Of a DNA stretch of 64,000 nucleotides, positions 18,772 to 26,486 are shown piece after piece (positions within the stretch are counted from its first letter, which is position 1; the number at the start of each line of letters is the position of its first letter). The notes under the pieces were generated by a model, which was given only the letters and a program-made list of their open reading frames with translations, did no database searches and was not told the origin of the DNA. Both the position numbers and the translations under genes were made by a program. The stretch comes from Bacteroidales bacterium (lineage in GTDB: Bacteria > Bacteroidota > Bacteroidia > Bacteroidales > P3), in NCBI GenBank assembly GCA_017443265.1, contig JAFSOU010000095.1:1-64000 (forward strand). The letters are read 5' to 3'.

Positions 18772-20641
18772 GGTATCCTGTTTTTATAAAGTTTATGATA
18801 TTTGGATTATTGATTTTTCCTTCTTCTTTGTATGTGGGTTCATATAATGCATTTGTCTTCTTATCAAATTCGGATAAGTCTGCTAAATCTTTTGCATTGA
18901 TGATTATTTTAAAATACTCGCTTGGTAGTTCTGATACAAAACTATACTTCACCTGACTTTTGGTCAATCTATTAACATAAATTATCCGATAAAGTTGCTT
19001 GTAATACTTATTTAGCCCTTTTTCGCCGAATTTGTCAAAAAGCACAAATACAATAGATTTGAACGCTTCTCGTAAATATGTGTCACCAGTTCTTGATGCT
19101 GGTCCTTTGGGCTTGAATACATCTTTGTCTTCAGTGTTTTTTCGTTCCTCCTTAATTATATCATACTTTTTCTCCCCCCAACAATAATTTAAGCAATGTG
19201 TATAATAGAAATCTTTAAATTCACTTAATTGGTATGTGCCGATATTGATGAACATTTGTTTATAGATTTCCACATACGTTTCCACATAATCAAAAAAATC
19301 TTTTCCGTTTACGATCTGTTGATTGATGTTTACAAAAGGATTGATATGCTCATTGTCTCCATGTTCAAAACGATTTTTTGTTGCTGCGGTGCCTGATAAA
19401 ATAGCATCATAAAATTTTGAGGTAAGATACTGTAAAAGTTGTGGATTCTGATATGGAAATTGTGCGGGGTGATTCTTGTCTATGGTAATTCCTTTAAATT
19501 CTTCAATTTCCGTCTTTGAAAACTCTTCGGCTTTTGTTCGCCTGCTCCATATACGACTTCTGTATAATTGTTCATCAAATAATTGCCTTAAAATATCGAT
19601 GTTAGGATCATCTTTAATTCTTGGAGTTGGATCGTATTGAGTGGCTTCTTCCCACCGTTTGTCACATTTAATCTTCTCCTCGCGACTTTCATGCTCCATT
19701 GCCCTAATATGATATGCTTTCAATAGATTGTATGCTTCTAATTCTTTACCCCTACCATTTTGAGAATCGAACATTTGAAAAGCTTCGGTAATATCATAAA
19801 CCACAATTTTCACAAACTCACAATTGTCCAATACATATTTGACAAATGCATTTAAATCAGACTTCACATTCTCATCAATCCACGCACAGATGAATTTATA
19901 ATTATCTCGAATTTTATCAAAGGATTCTGAACCAAATTCGAGCGGGCTGTCAAACCTTTTCTTATCATCTTCCAATTCTAAATCACCATCATTGTTATTA
20001 TCGTTCCAGCATTTTAGAAGAAGAAATATTGTAGTCAACCTCTGTTGGCCATCAACTATTTCCAAAATATTTTTTTCTTCATTATTGAATAAAATCACAC
20101 TACCTATCCTGTAATTCTTTTTGCCAGCATTTTTACTTGCGAGAATGTCTTCCAATAATTGACGAACATTCTTTTCTTCCCACCTGTATGGTCTTTGGTA
20201 AGTCGGTATCTGCAGACGTTTCTCATTAACAAGTGTTCTGACAGAAACTACTTCAGCTAGAATTTCGGAAGTTTTTAGTGTTTGTTTTTCAAATTCAAGT
20301 ATATGAGGCTCCATAATTCCTTTCATCTGCAAAAATCCCTGCTCAACATCATTAACAGACTCAATATTTTTGTTAAGAGTCCAACGGCAATCTTGTCGCC
20401 ACCAGTGATTTCTTGATACAAGCGAGTCTTTTACCTGTTCCCGAAGATAGTTTCTAATTGGCCGCCAATTACTTCCTTCTATATCAAGATGTATTTTCCC
20501 TTCATTAAGTTCATAATGTAAATTGTCGCCAAGACATGTGCCTGCCTGGATAAAACAGTAACCTTCTTCGTAACGAATACTAGCATTAGGAAATTCCTTT
20601 TGGGCAAATTTTTCGAATTCTTCCTTAGTTATTTCTTTCAT
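18764..20641 (-). CDS. DUF262 protein with N-terminal extension, first of pair 1
   Basis: 625 aa. The first 135 residues form an extra domain (KEFPNASIRYEEGYCFIQAG) before the DUF262 domain with LQIPTYQRPYRWEEKNVRQL and IVDGQQRLTTIFLLLK. No HNH motif is evident in the C-terminal half, so it may act as sensor or NTPase subunit for the following 648-aa protein. I take the start at 20641 because the -7 box (TAAATTTG, 20695-20702) lies inside the longer open frame. AT-rich. Confidence 0.88.
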   Translation of the reverse strand: MKEITKEEFEKFAQKEFPNASIRYEEGYCFIQAGTCLGDNLHYELNEGKIHLDIEGSNWRPIRNYLREQVKDSLVSRNHWWRQDCRWTLNKNIESVNDVEQGFLQMKGIMEPHILEFEKQTLKTSEILAEVVSVRTLVNEKRLQIPTYQRPYRWEEKNVRQLLEDILASKNAGKKNYRIGSVILFNNEEKNILEIVDGQQRLTTIFLLLKCWNDNNNDGDLELEDDKKRFDSPLEFGSESFDKIRDNYKFICAWIDENVKSDLNAFVKYVLDNCEFVKIVVYDITEAFQMFDSQNGRGKELEAYNLLKAYHIRAMEHESREEKIKCDKRWEEATQYDPTPRIKDDPNIDILRQLFDEQLYRSRIWSRRTKAEEFSKTEIEEFKGITIDKNHPAQFPYQNPQLLQYLTSKFYDAILSGTAATKNRFEHGDNEHINPFVNINQQIVNGKDFFDYVETYVEIYKQMFINIGTYQLSEFKDFYYTHCLNYCWGEKKYDIIKEERKNTEDKDVFKPKGPASRTGDTYLREAFKSIVFVLFDKFGEKGLNKYYKQLYRIIYVNRLTKSQVKYSFVSELPSEYFKIIINAKDLADLSEFDKKTNALYEPTYKEEGKINNPNIINFIKTGYHE

Positions 20642-20694
20642 TTGATAATAATATAATCTAATTGCATTGTATAAAACCTTTCCAAACCATTTTG

Positions 20695-20741
20695 CAAATT
20701 TACGTTTTTTTCTCCAAACTTCCAAACCGATGCCCCCCCCC
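20695..20741 (-). promoter_or_regulatory. Promoter of DUF262 pair 1, with C9 tract
   Basis: Minus strand: TTTG (-33-like), 20-bp spacer ending GAGAAAAAAACG, then TAAATTTG (20695-20702). A run of nine C (20733-20741) lies just upstream of the -33 position. The GAGAAAAAAACG segment recurs at the other DUF262-type leaders. Confidence 0.6.
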
Positions 20742-20780
20742 ACTGGGCAAAAAGCATTTCAACTCCCAATTATCAACTTG

Positions 20781-21275
20781 TCAAAGTATTTTCATCGCTA
20801 TTTGGGCGCAGGCCTCGGCGTCGGCGAGGGCGTGGTGGTGGTTTCTGAGGTCGTAGCCGCAGGCACGGGCAACGGTGTGCAGCTGGTGGTTGGGCAGACG
20901 TTTGCCGAAATGGCGGCGCGAGGCCCGGCAGGTGCAGTGGAAAGTGTAGTCGGGATAGTCCATCTGATAGACACGGAAGGCTGCCCGCAGGCACCGCTCG
21001 TCGAAAGGGCTGTTGTGGGCCACAAGGGGCAGTCCGGCGATGAGCGGCTCCACCTGCCGCCACACGTCGGGGAACGAGGGGGCGGTGTCGGTGTCTTCGT
21101 GCCCCAAGCCGTGCACCTCGCTGCAGAACCAGCTGTAGTAGTCGGGCTCGGGGTGGATAAGGGAGTAGAATGTGTCGGCAACCACGCCGCCGCGCACCAC
21201 CACCACTCCCACGCTGCACACGCTGCTGGGGTGTCCGTTGGCGGTCTCGAAATCTATTGCTGCAAAGTCGGTCAT
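20781..21275 (-). CDS. DnaQ-like 3'-5' exonuclease (DEDDh)
   Basis: 164 aa single-domain exonuclease. Motif I is AIDFETA (residues 6-12), motif II HNSPFDERCL, and motif III HHALADAEACA, giving all DEDDh residues. Such proteins resemble the DNA polymerase III epsilon subunit and degrade DNA or RNA 3' ends. GC-rich, unlike the flanking DUF262 genes. It follows the 176-aa gene after 234 bp of repeats and may be read from the same palindromic promoter (site 3). Confidence 0.9.
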   Translation of the reverse strand: MTDFAAIDFETANGHPSSVCSVGVVVVRGGVVADTFYSLIHPEPDYYSWFCSEVHGLGHEDTDTAPSFPDVWRQVEPLIAGLPLVAHNSPFDERCLRAAFRVYQMDYPDYTFHCTCRASRRHFGKRLPNHQLHTVARACGYDLRNHHHALADAEACAQIAMKIL

Positions 21276-21280
21276 GATTT

Positions 21281-21500
21281 TAGTGAACTGTGATGTGTGA
21301 ACTGTGAACTGTGATTTTTTAGTGATTAGTGATTGGATTGTGAACAGTGATCAGTGAGCTGTGAACTGTATTTTTTGGTGAATTGTGAAAGCGTTAAGAT
21401 GTTTAGATGTGGCTTCGACAGGCTCAGCCACCGAGAAGGCTCTGCGGTCACTGAGCTTGTCGAAGTGCCGCCTCTAACTACAAACTCAACACTGCAAACT
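21281..21500. repeat. Dispersed GTGAACTGTGAT-type repeats
   Basis: Short tandem TGTGAACTGTGAT/AGTGATTAGTGAT motifs, an inverted repeat around CTTCGACAGGCTCAG / CTGAGCTTGTCGAAG (about 21412-21466) and AACTACAAACT motifs. No gene. Confidence 0.65.
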
Positions 21501-21509
21501 ACAAACTAA

Positions 21510-22040
21510 TTACCAAAGGCTTCCCTCCATCCAGCGTTTGACGAGTTTGCGTTGGTGCTCGAGGGTTTCGTCGGGGTAGATGCGTTTGTGACGTTCCTCG
21601 ATGGGGGCGAGAATGCTCTCTGCATCCTTGCATTGCTTGGCCACACGCCATTCGTCGCTGTACAGTCCGGTGCGGTAGTCGCGCACATAACCGCAATAGA
21701 CGCACGACTTAAGCAACTCGGTGAGCAGCCAAAGCAACTCGCGTTTGTCGAGCAACATTATACGCACGTAATAGTCGTGGGTGCCGAAGAGTCTTTCGAG
21801 GTAGTCCATCACACAATACTGTATGGCGTGACGGTAGGTGTATTCGCGGCCCTCGGCGTAACGGTTGATAACACGGCTGAGCTTGCCTCCGCGTCGGGCG
21901 AAAATGCCCAAGGCGATGAGTTTGTTTTCCATAGGGCGATGTTCCCACTCGTACGAACAATGGTCCCAGTAGTCGCGGTTGGCAAGAACGCTTTCGTATT
22001 CTTTGAGCGGAAGTTTTTCGTAATATTCGTAATTTATCAT
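21510..22040 (-). CDS. Hypothetical protein, 176 aa, in palindrome regulon
   Basis: Soluble, helical, Tyr/Arg-rich protein (MINYEYYEKLPLKEYES at the start; CVYCGYVRDYRTG in the middle has a CxxC). I do not recognise the family. GC-rich. The palindromic promoter site 3 lies about 230 bp upstream with repeats in between, and the DnaQ-like exonuclease follows, so the two may form one transcript. Confidence 0.65.
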   Translation of the reverse strand: MINYEYYEKLPLKEYESVLANRDYWDHCSYEWEHRPMENKLIALGIFARRGGKLSRVINRYAEGREYTYRHAIQYCVMDYLERLFGTHDYYVRIMLLDKRELLWLLTELLKSCVYCGYVRDYRTGLYSDEWRVAKQCKDAESILAPIEERHKRIYPDETLEHQRKLVKRWMEGSLW

Positions 22041-22260
22041 GGTTTTTGGTGATTGGTGATTCGTGATTCGTGATTCGTGAACAGGTCAATTAATCATTTT
22101 TTTCTTTATGTCTCCTGCTCAGCTTCGCTTCGCGAGATCTTGTAAATCTTGTAAATTTCTTCGCCTTCGGCGAAAGCTTCGCAATAACTATAAATTGTAA
22201 ACTATAAACTATTAACTAATTGTACATTGTTCATTGTTCATTGTAAATTGTTCATTGTTC
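22041..22260. repeat. Dispersed repeats in the leader
   Basis: Contains GTGATTCGTGATTCGTGA, a GAGATCTTGTAAATCTTGTA copy and TTGTTCATTGTACATTG-like motifs. Located between the 176-aa gene and its likely promoter. Confidence 0.6.
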
Positions 22261-22267
22261 TGTATTG

Positions 22268-22303
22268 CAAAGATACGACGTTGGTGTGCCATTTGGTGGC
22301 ATA
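22268..22303 (-). promoter_or_regulatory. WYL-type palindromic promoter, site 3
   Basis: Minus strand TATGCCACCAAATGGCACA (22285-22303), 9-bp spacer, TATCTTTG (22268-22275). Points toward the 176-aa gene. Confidence 0.8.
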
Positions 22304-22390
22304 GTGAGGAGATTTATTTTTGAGATAGTAATTAGTAATGAGTAGTTAGTAATTGGGAATAAGAGGGATAGAGAGAGACTAAAAATAATT

Positions 22391-22531
22391 ATTGGTGTCC
22401 GACAAAAAGTTCGATTACAATATGTAATTACATGATTCTTAGATAATTGAGGCCCAGTTCAAACATAAGGGGCTTGCCACACATGAAAAGTCTCATTATC
22501 AGACATATACGTACTTTTATCGGACACCAAT
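22391..22531. mobile_element. MITE, 141 bp
   Basis: The ends are inverted repeats: ATTGGTGTCCGACAAAAAGT on the left, and on the right the complement of ATTGGTGTCCGATAAAAGT. The element is flanked by direct repeats AAAAATAAT (22381-22389 and 22533-22541), a plausible 9-bp target-site duplication. It is too short for a transposase. The end sequence and target size suggest an IS4-like parent element. Confidence 0.75.
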
Positions 22532-22644
22532 GAAAAATAATCTACAGCGTATTTTGAAGGATTGTGCAGGGAGAGGGGTGTGGAAAGGAGGAAAGTGTTT
22601 CAGCCCGCGAAAAAACGTGCGAGTGAGTCGGTGGGAGGAACGGC

Positions 22645-23589
22645 CTATCTTCTCGTGTTGAACAGGTCGGCGGCGGAGTGGAACAATTCGAAATAGATGC
22701 GCATATTCTCCAGCTCGTACCATTTGGCCAGATTAACAGGGTCGGCATCGAGGTTGTAGATTTTGGCGTCTGGCATGGCCAAGAGAAACGGGGAGTGCGT
22801 GGCGATGATGAACTGGGCACCGCAACGCATAGCGGAGAAATGTATGACCTTCGCCAGACTTTGCTGAAACTTGCACGACATACTGTTTTCAGGCTCGTCC
22901 AAGAGATACAGACCATCTTCTTCGATTTCCGTCATCAGATAGCGCAGTCCGTTTTCTCCGTTGGAAAAGCCATCCGCCAAGGTGCCAAGCTCTTCCGACA
23001 GCGATTGCACCACACTCTGTTTCTTGAATTTCCGAGTCCGCAGCAACTCTTCGACTCCCTCCCCTGAGGAGAAATCGATATGCCGTGGGTAATTCTGATG
23101 GTATTTCACATCCAATATCTCATCCCTCAGGATCCGGCTTTTAGCCGCCTTGATTTCATTTTTGCTTCTGGAGCCCAGAATCATCTTGAAGATGTCATCG
23201 CTGGTGATCATCTTGGCGATTTCCGAAAGTGATGCTGCTGGATGTTCCGCTTCCCATTCGTAGTCGATCGTGAACTTGCACAATTTGCAGTAGCGTTCCA
23301 TCATCACGGTCGTGTTGTATGGGGCGTTTCTTTTGATGCCCAGTTTTTCGGAAATCACATTGAGGGCGGTGGATTTCCCGCTGCCATTGCCGCCATACAA
23401 GATGGTAATCGGGGCAAAATCCAAGGATTCAAGGCTGTGGTTCGACAGAACACCAAAGGGATAATTGCCTGAGACGTCCTTGTGGAAATAGCACTCATTC
23501 CGAGAGACCGGATCTTTATGGTAATAGTCGATCAAGGCATTGTCCTCTTGTTCAAAAGTGGGGAATTTGAATGATTCGAGATAGATCAT
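22645..23589 (-). CDS. SMC/ABC-like AAA ATPase (AAA_21 type)
   Basis: 314 aa soluble ATPase. Walker A GGNGSGKST (66-74), an ABC-signature-like FSNGENG, Walker B LYLLDEPE and the H-loop ATHSPF. It lacks a long coiled coil and has no nuclease domain, so it is shorter than OLD-type nucleases. The start at 23589 is set by the promoter: the -7 box (23607-23614) lies inside the longer open frame. The leader is only about 10-15 nt. It is under palindrome site 4. Such ATPases occur in several defence systems together with an effector; no obvious partner overlaps here. Confidence 0.88.
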   Translation of the reverse strand: MIYLESFKFPTFEQEDNALIDYYHKDPVSRNECYFHKDVSGNYPFGVLSNHSLESLDFAPITILYGGNGSGKSTALNVISEKLGIKRNAPYNTTVMMERYCKLCKFTIDYEWEAEHPAASLSEIAKMITSDDIFKMILGSRSKNEIKAAKSRILRDEILDVKYHQNYPRHIDFSSGEGVEELLRTRKFKKQSVVQSLSEELGTLADGFSNGENGLRYLMTEIEEDGLYLLDEPENSMSCKFQQSLAKVIHFSAMRCGAQFIIATHSPFLLAMPDAKIYNLDADPVNLAKWYELENMRIYFELFHSAADLFNTRR

Positions 23590-23606
23590 AGTCGTTGTTT
23601 TTGCGG

Positions 23607-23642
23607 CAAAGATAGCGCGTGAGTGTGCCATTTGGTGGCACA
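23607..23642 (-). promoter_or_regulatory. WYL-type palindromic promoter, site 4
   Basis: Perfect 19-bp palindrome arms, TGTGCCACCAAATGGCACA (23624-23642, minus strand), 9-bp spacer, TATCTTTG (23607-23614). Drives the SMC-like ATPase gene. Confidence 0.88.
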
Positions 23643-23704
23643 GTTAAAATATTTTCTAAATCAAGGTAACTTCTTTTACACTATTTTTGATTGTAGAGTC
23701 ATTT

Positions 23705-23768
23705 AATCCGTCTTTATGCCGAATTCCATTAAACAAAAAGCAGACAAAACGACCCTGCTAATTTACGT
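23705..23768 (-). promoter_or_regulatory. Shared restriction-gene leader, orphan copy 2
   Basis: Nearly the same sequence as the leader at 16281-16342 (GTCTGCTTTTTGTTTAATGG, then AATTCGGCATAAAGACGG), but no DUF262 gene follows; the SMC-like ATPase with its own promoter does. The -7 box is degraded (TAAATTAG). Confidence 0.7.
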
Positions 23769-23795
23769 TTTTTTCTCCAAACCGCAAAGACTTTT

Positions 23796-24029
23796 TCACA
23801 CCTCACTCAACCTTGCGTTCTCGTCCTTCTCGATAATACTGATACATTTTTCGATGTCGGCGATAAGATTTTTCATGACCTCTATTTTATCCTGCTTTGT
23901 GTATCTCTGCGTATCCACTGCGAAAATCACTTGGTTGAATTCATGGTCAAGAAGTTCGCGAATGGAAAATTCAATTATTTCCCCATTTGTGTTGATAAAG
24001 GTAAAATAGTCATCGTAAAAATCGTTCAT
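23796..24029 (-). CDS. Microprotein B, copy 2 (77 aa)
   Basis: Paralogue of the 78-aa protein at 16373-16609, differing at about ten positions, mostly around FAVDTQRYTKQ in the middle. The same leader (GTTGCGCCCGGCACG) and AGGGAT ribosome binding site fix the start at 24029. It lies 156 bp after DUF262 pair 2 and has its own palindromic promoter. The block from here to the orphan leader is a duplicate of 16285-16640. Confidence 0.8.
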   Translation of the reverse strand: MNDFYDDYFTFINTNGEIIEFSIRELLDHEFNQVIFAVDTQRYTKQDKIEVMKNLIADIEKCISIIEKDENARLSEV

Positions 24030-24113
24030 AAAACTATCCCTAATTCGTGCCGGGCGCAACTTTTTGGTTTTTAAATAATTACATTGTGAAATACGTGTCT
24101 ATTACGTATGCGG

Positions 24114-24149
24114 CAAAGATACGCCGGCGGTGTGCCAATGGGTGGCACA
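24114..24149 (-). promoter_or_regulatory. WYL-type palindromic promoter, site 5
   Basis: Minus strand TGTGCCACCCATTGGCACA (24131-24149), perfect arms, 9-bp spacer, TATCTTTG (24114-24121). Drives microprotein B copy 2. The leader after the box resembles that of site 6, not that of site 2. Confidence 0.88.
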
Positions 24150-24185
24150 GGTCTGTAGAAAAATGATGGTGAGTAATGCTATTAG

Positions 24186-26486
24186 CTATTTTGAGGATTC
24201 TTTGATAAGACAGTCTAGTGCTTTAGTAAACAAAGAAGTGTCAGTTTCCATTTCTTCCGTTACTCGAAAACAATAATAGTTGTCTTTATCAAGTTTGCCT
24301 TCTTCATAATTTGGACGTTTTTTATAATCTGCCCAATCATTTTCCATAAGGTAAATATCGAGTTCTATATCATTTGAGGATCCATACCATCGGAAATAAT
24401 GGTTGTTGTATTTGAAATCAACATTCTTCTCCACACATTTATAATATCGACAATTCTCTATACAATTTTTTTTACAATAGTTGATAATATTATCGAATTT
24501 TAGTTGCGCTAAAATAGGATTTAGTACAATTTGACAAGATGGATACCCACTTTGCCATATAGCGTGGTAATTGTGATATGTCCTGCGCATCCAAGCACCA
24601 GGCATATTATTGCACACATAATCCATCAATTCGTCATCAACAATGTTCTTTATTAATGGTTCCCTAATTCTTTCTATGCTTTTTTTCGTTGTTTCAATAG
24701 TCACTCCCGTACCCATTATTGCATCAACGGCATTTTTCCAATTATTAGAAACTAAAATGCTTTTCCAATGAACAGCATCATTTGAAAATTCAAAATGCCA
24801 CCATATTTTATCCCAGAAATCATCACAATTTGCCATTAATGATTTCATTAATAAGGCATTGGACATGAATTTTTCTTTTCCGTCTTTTACTCCTTCTTTA
24901 TCAAAATACTTCTTTGCATTTGCCCATTTTGTATCAAAATCACACCAGTATATATTTCCTTCGCCATCCGTAAACAAGAACCTGATTGCACCTTTGAAGA
25001 ATGCGTAACTTTCGGCATCGATAATTATTTCTTTCCAAGTTTGATAATCAGAACCATCTTCCTTTTTGCAAGAACCATTGTATTTGCGAAGATTGCCATC
25101 TTCGTCAAGGATTTGTTTTGCTTTGGCGATTTCTTCTTTCAATTGGTCTGATATATTACCACCAAATTCAATGTCTGAAAGACATTTATATAAAGAAGTG
25201 ACATTGTTATCGTGCATAAACTTATGAATTTCTCCTACACGTTTACAATACGTAACAAAGTTATCATATTCTGAAACATAGTTTTCTGCCATATTCCAAA
25301 CAAATCTCATTGCAGATTCATCACCATCAAACAAGATATATGTAAAAATGACTGACAATAATTTGTATTCAGATTTGTCAGACACTTTAATTGTGTCTTT
25401 ACTCCAATAAGGTTTTATTGTCGGCGCAATTGTCAAGGCATACGCCAAAGCAGGGAAAGCATTAACTAATTTCAATACTTTTTCTATTGGATCAAATTGG
25501 ATATAGTCGGCGTAGTTTTTGTCATTTTCTTCTTTTTTGTTAATTACCTTCAAATTTTCCGCAATTGTTTTTTCCTCTATTTTTTCATCTGATTCTTGTC
25601 CAAAGGCAGCCCAATATCCCGACAAGAAGCGGACTATGAACTTGGCTATATTTACATCATATTTACTTGGGTTATCTTTATCCCAAAACGCATTCGTCCA
25701 ATCTCTGTCCATAAAAAACTTCCACTTTTCTTTGAAACTATCCTTGGGCGCAGCATTGTTTTCAGGGAACCATTTCATTTCTACTTTAATAGTATCAGGT
25801 AACACCTTTTCAATTTTGGCTTTCAAATTTTCAAAAGCAGTCAATGGTTTGCCACGTGAGTTCATTTTCAGATAAAGATTCTCGTTCAAGCCGTTGGATT
25901 CCAAATCAAAGAAGAAGAAAGTAACCTTGTTCAGATTTGGATAGTCAGTTATTTCATTACATTTTTCGTGAATGGCATCTAACATATTCAACATTCCTTC
26001 CACGGTCGGGTCTTTTTCCCAATAATTCATAAACCAGGAAGAATCCTTTATAATATCGGATACTTTTTTGTCTTTTTGGACAGTCCATTCTTCGCTTGTA
26101 ATGCTCTTGCAAAAGTCTGATGCAGCACGCCGCGTGTCGTATGAGAATTTGGACAAATCAAATTCTGTATTTGTTTTTCCTGCTTTTTGCCTATAAAGAT
26201 GCAACAAGAAAAGCGTTGTCAACCGTTGCTGCCCATCAACGGGAATGAAACAGTTCATTTCTTTACCGTCGATAATCCTTTTTTCTTTAGAACCAAACAC
26301 AAGGTCAAAGTGGACATCCTTGCCGCAGAAAATGTCGTTCAGTAAATTATTCCTTACATCAGTTGCTTTTTTGTCAGTACGTCCCTGGGCATAATCACGC
26401 TGAATCATTGGAACCAGTATTTTATCATATTGCTCCAACAATTTTGAAAAGGTATATTCTTGATAATTTGATGTATTATTGCTCAT
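24186..26486 (-). CDS. DUF262 protein, long form, second of pair 2
   Basis: 766 aa. DUF262 motifs VPMIQRDYAQGR (about 26-37) and PVDGQQRLTTLFLL near residue 92; a large C-terminal region of about 500 residues without a recognisable HNH, containing many Trp and Cys (KKNCIENCRYYKCVEK). It starts 11 bp inside the end of the upstream DUF262 gene (ATG at 26486), so the pair is translationally coupled. I prefer this start to one ten codons earlier. AT-rich. Confidence 0.88.
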   Translation of the reverse strand: MSNNTSNYQEYTFSKLLEQYDKILVPMIQRDYAQGRTDKKATDVRNNLLNDIFCGKDVHFDLVFGSKEKRIIDGKEMNCFIPVDGQQRLTTLFLLHLYRQKAGKTNTEFDLSKFSYDTRRAASDFCKSITSEEWTVQKDKKVSDIIKDSSWFMNYWEKDPTVEGMLNMLDAIHEKCNEITDYPNLNKVTFFFFDLESNGLNENLYLKMNSRGKPLTAFENLKAKIEKVLPDTIKVEMKWFPENNAAPKDSFKEKWKFFMDRDWTNAFWDKDNPSKYDVNIAKFIVRFLSGYWAAFGQESDEKIEEKTIAENLKVINKKEENDKNYADYIQFDPIEKVLKLVNAFPALAYALTIAPTIKPYWSKDTIKVSDKSEYKLLSVIFTYILFDGDESAMRFVWNMAENYVSEYDNFVTYCKRVGEIHKFMHDNNVTSLYKCLSDIEFGGNISDQLKEEIAKAKQILDEDGNLRKYNGSCKKEDGSDYQTWKEIIIDAESYAFFKGAIRFLFTDGEGNIYWCDFDTKWANAKKYFDKEGVKDGKEKFMSNALLMKSLMANCDDFWDKIWWHFEFSNDAVHWKSILVSNNWKNAVDAIMGTGVTIETTKKSIERIREPLIKNIVDDELMDYVCNNMPGAWMRRTYHNYHAIWQSGYPSCQIVLNPILAQLKFDNIINYCKKNCIENCRYYKCVEKNVDFKYNNHYFRWYGSSNDIELDIYLMENDWADYKKRPNYEEGKLDKDNYYCFRVTEEMETDTSLFTKALDCLIKESSK

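Noticed and set aside
20733-20741. C9 tract as a phase-variable switch for DUF262 pair 1
   Set aside because: It lies upstream of the -33 position, not between promoter elements or in the coding part; length variation cannot be judged from one sequence.
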